From: Flectonema sp. DT1601 | Lineage: Eukaryota > Euglenozoa > Diplonemea > Diplonemida > Diplonemidae | NCBI GenBank assembly: GCA_964019425.1 | Contig: OZ025807.1 | Location: forward strand, 124,001 to 188,000 | Reading direction: 5' to 3' | DNA length: 64,000 nt | Shown here: positions 54,548-64,000 of the stretch, one piece after another | Layout: the number at the start of each line of letters is the position of its first letter | How positions within the stretch are numbered: the first letter of the stretch is position 1 | Notes under the pieces: generated by a model | The model's database searches: none | What the model was told of the DNA's origin: nothing | Seen by the model: the letters and a program-made list of their open reading frames with translations, nothing else | Made by a program: the position numbers and the translations under genes

Positions 54548-57500
54548 CTACGCGAGTAAATCATCCTCAGATTCACTGTACAGTGTGCCTTGTGTGGATT
54601 CTACTTGCAAGTCGAGAACATTCTGTTTTTGATTTGATATTTTTTTTTTTTTGTTAATTTTTACCGTTCGGTTGTTTTATATCAATCACGCATCAGTCAC
54701 CATACCTGTTCCTCAATCTCTCCAATACGATGCTTAGAACTGCTCACTACTTCCTTTAGTTGTTTAAGTCCCTGTTTTGGTTTGTTGTTTTATCTGACTT
54801 ATAAAATAATTTAGTAGAAAAATAAAAACCATACTTCTATGAGCATCATTGTTGCTGATCCCTGATCGCCACCCCTCCGCTGTAATTTTTCAAACAGCGA
54901 ATACCTTTCTTTTAATAAAAGCTTTAGAGCTTCAAGTGGTGAGTGTCGTACTAGGGCGACACGTTCCTTGGCTTCAGTTCGAAGGCGGGCTAGTCTCCTG
55001 GTAGCAATTACCATATAAACAGCCTTTCTAAATCTGTGAGTCCAACTATTTACTGATGGAAGAGGTTTTGAAGTAACGAGAAGAGTAGAGGTTAGTGCTG
55101 ATTTTATATTTGATAGAAACTTACATTTGGCATCCAAATGAAACCCATGCAGTACGGCATCTTCAAAATGTTTTTCAATCTCTGGGTTACATATTGGATG
55201 AAGAACAGGCTGAGATACGGGTGTTGGGATGCTTGTCAAACGTTGTCGGAGGCGCTCGTTATCACGTTTCAGTTCGCTAATCTGTGTGGTTAAATGCTGA
55301 ATGCCAACACTGTTATTGACTTCTTCAAGTGCCGGTGGCCAAATATCTTCACAATGAGCACCCATTTCAATATGAGTACCAATGTCAACTATCAGAGGCG
55401 CTGCTAACTCAGCAGCTTCAACTGCTTCTGCGTTCATGAGCGGTACATCCTTCCACTGCAGTACTCCAATCATAAGCCTTTCAGATTCTTCAGACTCACG
55501 AAGCATTGCCTCAACAAGAGCGTCCGCACTGCCACACCATTTCCCTCTGTGATGTTGAATAATCATTTTACCAATTGGATTAGTCCATGGTGATTTTATC
55601 CCACGAAGTGCCTTAACATGAGAAGTAAACGCTTCCTTGTACTGTAGAGCTTCATTGACTCGCTGTTGCACCTTTCTTGCTGATGTTTCGAGGCATTGAA
55701 TTACATCACCCGCCTGCTGACTATCAGCTGCCAGATTCTCCAGAGTACTTCTGTGCGATTCACTAATGGACGCCGAATGCTGAACTGCGTTGCTCGCATT
55801 TCTTCTCAACTTGTGAAGAGCCTGTCTCAGTTTCGCGCAGGTTGCCAGCTGTTTGTCGGCAGCAACTTGTGCTCCGTCGCAACTCTCAGTAAGACGCTCC
55901 TCTTCAACAAGAAGAAGTTCATCCCAACCATTTGAACCTTTCTGAGCTGCCTTACCATGTGATTCACTCGAAGAGCTTGAAGATGACGAGGAAAAGCTAA
56001 TTGCTGAACGTCTACGAGAGTGGTGAGTTTCGTGCGAAGACTGACGATGTTGGTTCTGCAGTTGAAGTTGTTGACTCTCTTTTCTGTTGATCGCTTCAGC
56101 AACAGCAGTCACAAGTTCCTCTTCTAATTCTCTCACACGCTCGTCAGCTTCTCTCGCCTGTTCCTGTGCTTCGCTGACGGCTTCGTCGGCATCGCGCAAG
56201 TCTGCCTGAAGACCTTCGATGTGATCCTCCAGCATTAAACACTTTCTCTTTTGACTGTCAATCTCAGCAGTCAGTAGTAACTTCTCAGAGAACCAGGTGA
56301 CTTGAACGTCATTGCGGATTCTGCTTCCGTTGCCGTGTCCGTTGCCGATGTTCTTTTTAGAATCCAGTTCCATTTCCAGATGTTGAATTCGATTTAAGAG
56401 TCGACTGACATCAACGTTGGCGTTTCCGTGATGACTGCTGCTGCTTTGCTGTTGAGAGAGGAGCTGCATGCCGTCTGTCAATCGTTTGTTACGACGTTGT
56501 GCTTCCTTTACTTGATCATCAACAATCTCTAACTCTCTCTTTAATTTGATATTCTGAGCTGCAACAGTTTCTGCTGCTTCACTATTTTCAGCAGTTCTTC
56601 TCTGAGAACTTAGAAGCTCTGTTTGTGTTTTGCGAAGTTGCTTCTCAAGTTCGATTCTGACAACTTCTGATTTTTTAAACTTCTGAACTGACGACCGTTC
56701 TACCTCGAGAGCTGATTTAATTCTCTCGTCTGACTGTTGGTTGCCTTGTTTCATCTTCGCAAATTGTTTTTGTAACTGTTCGTGTTCTTTTGATAGATTG
56801 TCGAACATCTTTAGTTTTTCTTCGTATTCAACAGTATGAACTCTGTGATGCTCTTCAGACTCATTCCAGGCACGGTCTTTGACTTCGAGTTCAGCGCGGA
56901 GACGAGCTATGACCGTTTCATCATCAACTCTCGAGTCTTGTAATTTTGATATCTGAGATCTGACCTTTCCAGAACTTTCATCTCGCTGTTGTAAAGCCAT
57001 CGAGTATTTATTATCATTTCCTTTAATAATATCTTTCAGACGAGTGCTTTCTGCTGTCATAGTGTCAACTGCTGCATTCTTGCTGGCGACATTCTTACGA
57101 AGAGTGACAGCTTCTGATTCAACGGCGTTTAGTTTGTTTGATAATTCTTCGCGAATTAGCTTTCCGGTGTCTTCAGAATCTCTGACTTGCTGTTCCATTG
57201 CAATGACATCTCTCTTTAATGAAGCAAGTTGAGTTTCAGTTGCTGTGTTCCTTGTTAGGAGTTCTTCATACTTGTGGGCAGCTGTGTCACGTTCTTCAGT
57301 AACATCGATCAGTCGACGCCTCTCACGTGCTAATTGTATTGTCACGTCTTGGAGTCCATCTTTTGAGTAAGCGAGTCCTGATTGAGTTTCTCTGAGTGAC
57401 TTGTCTGTTGAATTCAATTCTGATTTCGTAGACTTCAGTTCATTTCTTAAATTATTAATTGAAATAGTCGCTTCTTGATCCATCTTTGAACTTCCAACAG

Positions 57501-60500
57501 TTCTCTCAACTTCGAGTTGCCCTTCAAGTCTGGCCATCTCAGCTGCTTGAACAGAATTGTTGTGAGAAAGTTCAGCAATTTCCTTAGCGTGTTGTTCTCT
57601 AACTGACATCATCGTTCTGTTTTGTTCTATTAACTCGTCGTGTGAAGCAATCGATTGGCGGAGTTTTTCACGAAGAAGATCGGCCTCGTCATCGCCTAAC
57701 TTTCTCGTTGCATTGTCGAGGGCTATCTTCAGATTTAAATTCTCTTTCGTTGACTCATCCTTGAGTGAGATCTCTTCTGACAGGTGCTTGCATGTCAGAG
57801 CCTTTTCCTTTTCTAGTTCAGCAATCTTAATCTTGAGAGCATCAGTGTGCACGCGGAGGGATTCAAATTTGTCATTGTGTTTTTTATCTTCCTCTTCAAA
57901 ACGCTTTGAAAGCTGTTTTGCTTCTTCAGTAAGAACGTCATTCTTGGCATCGAGATCGCGGTGTTCGTGAGTCTTGCGAATAACATCAGCGCAAGATGAT
58001 TCGAAATTGTTTCTGGTTTCCAGGAGCTGCAAGTTAACAGTTTGTAATTCAGACTTAGAACGCTGTAGCTGTGTCTGAGTGGCTTCTAATGCTGCTGATA
58101 ATTTTTGATGTTTTGCTTCAGAGTCAATTAGTTCTTGTTGACATGCTTTCCTGTCATCTTCTGAAGTGCGTAACTCCGAGTCCAGAGAGATGCATCGCTT
58201 TGAATTGTCTGCGGCCTGGGCCTCGTAGTTGGAGCATTTCCGCTGCCAATCAGATATTTGATCACCGTATTGAGTAGCCTGTTCACTGATTTGATCGCGA
58301 CTACGCTGGAGTTTGTGTTCGAGGGACTCGCACTTCTTATGTAACGTCTCTAAATTACCACTCTGGATAACATCAAACGACACGTCGTTAGTAGCAGTTG
58401 GGTGAGATGATGCCGTTAGTTGAGATACTTCTAATGTTTTCATTTTCATTTCCGACTGACTGATTTCATCTTCAAGTCTGGCAATGGTGTCTTTCAAAGC
58501 ACGTCTCTCAGCAATCCATTCATCGCCTGCATTTTCCTTCAATTCGAGTCTGTCATTAACAGTTGTGAGATCTTCTTGAAGCTTTTCAACTTCACTCTTC
58601 AACATGTTATTGTCTTCACCGAATTGTTGTTGATTTTCAGATTGTTCTTTCTGAAGACGGGTCTTAGCATTGGTAAGTTCCTGTTCAAGAGTTGTTATTT
58701 TCTGTGACAGCTCATCAATAATTGTGTTTAAACGAATAGCTTCTTGATCATGATATGTCACCCACTGAGCTACTTCAGCTGTTTTCGTGTCTAGTTCATG
58801 CTGGAGAGTCTTTTCATTGTTTTGAGTGTCTGTTAATTGTTCAGCGATTGAAGTAATTTCCGTAGTCTTTGATTGTAGGGATGCTTCCAGTGAGAGAGTC
58901 TTTCCCTCTAAATCAACTACTTCACTTTGAAGATCGGAGTACTCCTTGGTGTTGTTGTCGCGGTTGTCCAACAACTCTCGAAGCTTTCCACATTTCGTAG
59001 TTTCGGTTGCAAGTGTAGTCGTAGCGGCTTCCAATTCCCTGTTTAGAGAAGATAGCTCTTCTTCTTTTAATGATAGTTCGGTTTGAAGGGTTTCATTTTG
59101 TTGCTGTGATGATGATCTTTCACTTTCAAGGTTTTGAATATGTTGATTCTTACTTAGTAATTGTTGCTCAAACCCTCCAAGGGACTCTTCCATTAATAAT
59201 TTTGAATCCTGACTGGACTTCAGTTCATTTTCTAGTGCTGTTATTTTATTATAAAGACTGTCTTGGTCTTGTTGTTGATCTTCTATTCCAGACAATCTTG
59301 ATTCTGCGATACAGAAAGAGTCATTCACTTTTTGTGACCCGTCAGCATAACGAGCAAGTTCAGCTTTCTTTGCTTGCAGTTCTGGTTCCAAGAGGGATAC
59401 CTTTCCTTCTAATTCTACGAGCTGAGTACGTAGTTGGCTTTCGATATCAGTTTCACTTGGATTTTGAAGCATCTGTTGAAGCTTTCCAAACTTCTCAGCT
59501 TGTGAATCAGCTGTTGATTGCCAGCGGTGAGCAGCTGCCTGCGACTCGTTTAGCTTCTCATGTAAACTAGCCAACTGTACTTCGTATTCGGAAGTAACTC
59601 CAGCAGCTTCGACTGCTGCATTCTGAGCTGATTCTCGCGAACTTATTTCCTCAGCAATTGAACGAGTCAGAGTACCAATTTGGTGATGAGCATTACGAAG
59701 ACCAACACTCGCAATTCGTGAAATGTGTTGAAGTTCATTCTTCGTCTCAATTAACTTCGTTTGTAGTGCATCAGTGTTTGGTTGTGTGTTTGGATTGCTT
59801 GTTATTTGTTCTGCGAAACTACTTCTGTCCAAGTCCATACTCAATTCTTGTTCATGTCGCTGAAGTATTTCATTAGTTGCGGATTCCATGTGGCGTTGCT
59901 CTGCTGCGACGATTTCATTTTGAGATTTTAACTTATCGATCTCAGCATCGAGAAGTTGTAAGTCTTTAACGTTATCCAGATCATTCATGTCACTCCATTG
60001 ACTTGCAGTTTCTCCTTCTTTTATGTCTTCTGAGGCAGCGTTTAGCCACTCTTCAGTTATTTGATTACCTCTCGATATCAAAGGATCGTCACTGTGAAGT
60101 TCATATTTTAAGGCTTCACAGACTTGTGATTCTGCCATCGCCTGGGCGCTTGCAAGTTCCTTCTTTAAAAGAGAAACTTCATTCTCAAGAATGCTATCGT
60201 GGACTAGTTCTTCTTCATCATGACTACTCCAATCCGTATTTGTATTGGTATTGTCATCAGCCCCGTTTAGTAGAGATGATGAGCTTTCTTGTAATCTAAT
60301 TATCTCTTCTCTGAGTAATGCGATTTCTTCTTTTGCAGCTAACAATTCTGGAGAAGCATCGCTATTAGTGTTGTTGTTGTTGAGGATTCCTTCATCATTC
60401 TCATCGCTATCTAATTCAAATGAATCCACCTCCCAACCATCACTATTCTTTCTGTTACCATTGCTAGCTGGTTGTGATTGCGGTTCTTCTCTTTGTGTTG

Positions 60501-60864
60501 ACACTTCAGTTTGGTGGTTTTGCTGAAATATCGAAAGCTCTTCTTGGACCTGTTTATTTATATTAATAAAGAACTAATATCATCTACTAGCTTGCGACTT
60601 TATGATATATTATTTCATGTAAGGAACTAATTGTGTTAAGAGTAAAGTATTCAAACCTTGTTCTTAGACTCTACCAGTTCAGTTAGTTTTATATCGCTGG
60701 CACTTAATTGAGCGGTCATCTGTTGTTTTGTTTTACCGTAGTCGAGTATTTGTTGTTCTTTTATTAAGCAATACCTGACTTTCGCATACCTCTGAGAGCG
60801 ACATGTGCATTCTCTCATTATTCTTGTTTAGGTCTTGCTCTATAGTTTCCAGCTGATTATTTGA

Positions 60865-60898
<34 letters not shown>

Positions 60899-63800
60899 AG
60901 GATTATTTCAGATATAAGTTTACATACCTCAGTGATACGCTCTTCAAGTACCTTTACTCGGGCTTCTGAAACGGATAAGTCTGCTCGGAGGTCTTCTACT
61001 TCGATTTCTATAATCTCTATGTCATCGATTGCTTTGTTTTGAGATGAAATCTTCTGTTGTAGAACAGCATTCTGTTTATCTAATACAGCACATCGAGAAG
61101 TCATCTCTTCGTACTTGTCTCTCCAGTCAGTTACTTGCTCGCGTAATGATGCTACCTCATCGGAGGGCGGGTTAAACGGGTCGTCAACAGGAGCAGAGAG
61201 TGACTTCTGCGTCTCAAGAGTTTCCCTCAGTCTTTCTATCTCCACATCGTTATCTCGGCACTTCCCTCTCCACTCATCCCTCTCAGCCGCTAACTCCACA
61301 AGTTTCTGTTGAAGTTCTTTCATATCAATCTCACTCGTACCATTTGATGTGTCAACCTTTCCTTCAAAGTCATGGTGATGACGTTGTTGTTTTAATTCCA
61401 ACATTTCGTCAGCAATTACGCGCTTAGCGCTTTCAATAACGGTAATCTCCGCCTGGGCGGAATCGAACTTGCTTTGAAGTTCGTGAGATTGCTTCTCAAG
61501 TTCACGATTTTTTTCTTCAACAGAAGAAACTTTCTCAGATAGTTGTCGAATGGAATGATCCTTTTCTTCAACTTCTGTTCCGAGTTGCGCCAAAACGAGT
61601 GCTATATTTGGATCAGCGTCTCCTGACGAAGGATGAGGTGATTGACTAACAGATACCAACTCATTCCGAATACGTTTTATTTCTAATTCAAGTGTAACTA
61701 TTTGCTTTGTTAGCTTTTCGCATTCAGAACAATTTTTTTCATCAAAAGAATCACCCCATTCGTCATCTTTTTCTTCAGACTTATTTTTGAGTTCTTCCAA
61801 CTCATGCTGAATATCTTCATTTTGTTTATTAAGAATAATTATTTGATTATTTAGTTTGTCACATTCAGAACACGGTTTATCATCAGAAGCGGTCCCCCAC
61901 TCGTCTTCCTGTTCAGCAGATTTATTTTTCAGATCTTGTAACTCTTGTTCTAATTCCGTGGCACGAGCTCTAAACTTGTTACGTTCCGTCATCATCTGTT
62001 TGCCACCTTCCTTTAACTTACTGCAATGTGCTTTTAGAGTGTCTCTCTCTGCGAGAAGTGTAGAATCAGAATCACCTCCGTTTGGTGCAACTGTAGCATT
62101 GGAAGCTTTTGATAGTTCTTCATTGAGTGATGCCATTCGAATTTCAAGATCCTTATTCTGTTCTGTGAGAGTTGTGATCTGTTCAGAACTCTCACTGAGT
62201 TCAGTTTGTAATCCGACGAGTTTTGATTCTAAAGAAGTAATTGTTTCTTTTGACTTTGTGATCTCGGCTTCAAGTGCAACGAGTTGCTCAGAATTGGCAG
62301 TCTCATCAGCAGCATCCCAACTGTCTTTCTCTTCGACATCTTGTGCTGCTGTTGATATCTTTTTCTGGAGTTCTGACACATTTTCTTCCATGTTTCTGAT
62401 GACGTTCGATTTCTCTTCCAATTGATCTTCAGATGTACTGAGCTGCCCTTGAAGATCAGAAATATATTCCTGAGTCTCACTAACAAGTGAATTCAATCTC
62501 TCTGTTTCTTCTTTTAGTGTTGCTATTTCTCGGGTATCTTCTTCTTTTAATTGTTGTGATGAAGAGACTTGGTCGGTGAGGATCTGTTTTTCATTTATTA
62601 GAAGAGCATTCTTATCTTGTGATTCCATCAGATCAGTTTGTAATGAGGTTAGCGTACTATTTGTCTTGTCGAGAGACTCCTGATGAGCATCACTTTCTGA
62701 TTTGAGAAGCGTAACTTGCGCTTGCAACTCCCCTACGTCACCGTTTGATGAGATTTGTTCCTTCAAAGTGTTGATTTCCTCTTTCAGTAACGTCACTTTC
62801 TCGTTTTCTTTTTCTTCGGCTGCACCCCAGTCTTCATCAACGTCGTGAGATTCTTCTAATTGCTTTGCAATAGTTTCATTTTCTCTGTTGAGTTTGTTAT
62901 TGAGTTCCTCCGCAACAAGAAATTTCTTTTTCCAGTCTTCAGCTGTGTCGTTGTTGCTTTTTACCAACAGTGCTTCACGTAATTGTTCCCTCAAGACGTC
63001 TGCCTCCGATTTCAAGCATTCGTATTCTTCTTTTAGGCAGCTTGCGCTCTCTGCGGCACCCCAGCTGTCTTCATCTTTCTCAACAGCTGATAATTGTTCC
63101 TGCAGGTTGCTTACATTTGCAGTCAGAGTTGTGTTCTCTGATTGCAGCTCTTCAACTTTGCTTTTCAAGCTGCTCACTTCCTCAACGGATTCTGTGCTGT
63201 TTTCTGCATCTGTCGCTTTGTCCTTCAAATCACTTACTTCTGAAGTTAGGGTCGCGTTTTCCGATTTCAAGTTTGTGATTTCATCAGTCAGGCTGCTTAC
63301 GTTCTCAGCTGCTGAAGATAACTGTTCCTTCAGAGTTGTGCTCTCTGTTTGTAATGTTTCGATGTTGGATTCTAAAGAAGCTAATGATTTATTAGCAGCA
63401 GTAGCCTCATCAACGAGGGTTTGAATTTTTGATGTTTGTGCAGCACCATCAGACTGATGAGAAGAAATATTGTCATTCAACACATTGATATCCGACAGCT
63501 GTTGTTTTATTGTTTCCTGTGACTCAATCAACTGCTCAGTTGCGCTCGACAACTTCAGTTGTATCGATGAAATCTCTGCTTGTTGTTCACCCTTCTCACT
63601 CTTCATTGTCTGAAGGTGACCTAAAAGTTCTTCATTTGAACCTGTAGCGTCGCTTGATTGTTTCTTCAAATTATCAGATTCTTGACGAGAAGTAGTCAAC
63701 TGTTCCTGAAGTGATGTGATTGTACACTTCAGTTCATCACCATGAATGTTGTTGTCAGATATTTGCTTTTTCAAATTTTGTATTTCCGCCTGAGCGATAT

Positions 63801-64000
63801 TTCTCTCTTCTTCAGCTTGTTTTCGAGCTGCTATTTGTTGACGACCAGCGTTTTTAAGAATTTTCAACTTCGCATCTGACGCTTCCCTAGCAGCGACAGC
63901 AGCAGTTAAATCCGATTGAAGAACATCACTGCTCTGTTGGGTAGATTGGTAGGCTGCTGCCTGCTCTGAAGATGATTTCTCACAGTCTGATAAACTCTTT
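54548..64000 (-). CDS. Giant golgin-like coiled-coil protein (5' end outside window)
   Basis: Six exons fit in phase across the window: 60928..64000, 60790..60852, 60657..60719, 54835..60549, 54706..54771 and 54548..54622 (donors mostly GTATG, one GTTTGA; acceptors CAG). This gives at least 3017 residues, open at the right edge. What looks like two long frames is one gene: the gap between them is filled by two 21-codon exons, and the upstream limits of both frames are non-ATG codons. Nearly all is heptad coiled coil rich in Glu, Ser, Gln and Leu. Acidic tryptophan motifs recur (EDSWGAAE, DEDWGAAE, EDEWGTASDD, DDEWGDSFDE, DGWEVDSFELD). Two CSEC pairs flank one of them. The C-terminal part has a less coiled helical domain, a short basic stretch and an acidic end (SESEDDLLA). 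A tether or scaffold is likely; no GRIP domain is visible. Confidence 0.85.

Noticed and set aside
54811-63867. Two separate coiled-coil genes
   Set aside because: Both apparent upstream ends are non-ATG codons, open frame and in-phase splice sites link them, and two small exons fill the gap.

Overview
The window is nuclear DNA of a unicellular eukaryote. It is AT-rich, full of A/T homopolymers, and carries short GT-AG introns. Every confidently recognised protein gene lies on the minus strand. Almost every start codon whose upstream sequence could be read is preceded, 10 to about 50 bases away, by a pyrimidine tract and an AG acceptor. One-way gene clusters with such acceptors are typical of polycistronic transcription with spliced-leader trans-splicing. 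Together with ordinary cis-introns, and an SSU rRNA fragment whose helix 45 has the GCTG/CAGC form I remember from Euglenozoa, this suggests a euglenozoan, possibly a diplonemid. The lineage is inference; the strand bias and splice sites are seen directly.

Layout in transcription order (right to left): a giant coiled-coil, golgin-like protein running off the right edge (64000-54548); a protein with PH-like features (53581-51923); a small unknown protein (51022-50654); a coiled-coil protein with an IQ motif (50273-47410); a four-helix membrane protein (46935-46303); a decayed piggyBac transposon with intact TTAA ends (43053-44788); ribosomal protein uL30/RPL7 in four exons (42677-41490); two near-identical NAA10 acetyltransferase genes (39959-39240 and 34839-34123) that flank a zinc-ribbon protein with RLY repeats (38244-36829), each NAA10 with a tandem ~250-bp repeat array just upstream; a type I membrane protein (33436-31356); a long gene-poor stretch holding a 628-bp inverted-repeat element; a kinesin with an FHA domain (25776-22207); a DUF445 membrane protein (21385-19193) whose large intron holds an LSU rRNA fragment and a small gene on the other strand; a second copy of the inverted-repeat element; a PurN-type GAR transformylase in three exons (17314-16314); a PSP1-domain protein (15897-14521); GPN3 (10893-10078); a protein with a discoidin-like C-terminus (9702-8518); an unknown protein (8282-7199); a perfect ~140-unit GTT microsatellite; an Obg/MTG2 GTPase (4446-1933); and a protein kinase leaving the left edge (1474-51).

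The genes form no single pathway. They are housekeeping, cytoskeletal and membrane genes in one transcriptional direction. The most unusual parts are the rRNA fragments outside an rDNA context, the repeat arrays linked to both NAA10 copies (whose minus strand has the box layout of a C/D snoRNA), and the giant coiled-coil protein with repeated acidic-tryptophan motifs. Splice junctions were worked out by eye from reading frame and GT/AG signals. Family calls rest on remembered motifs, not on searches.
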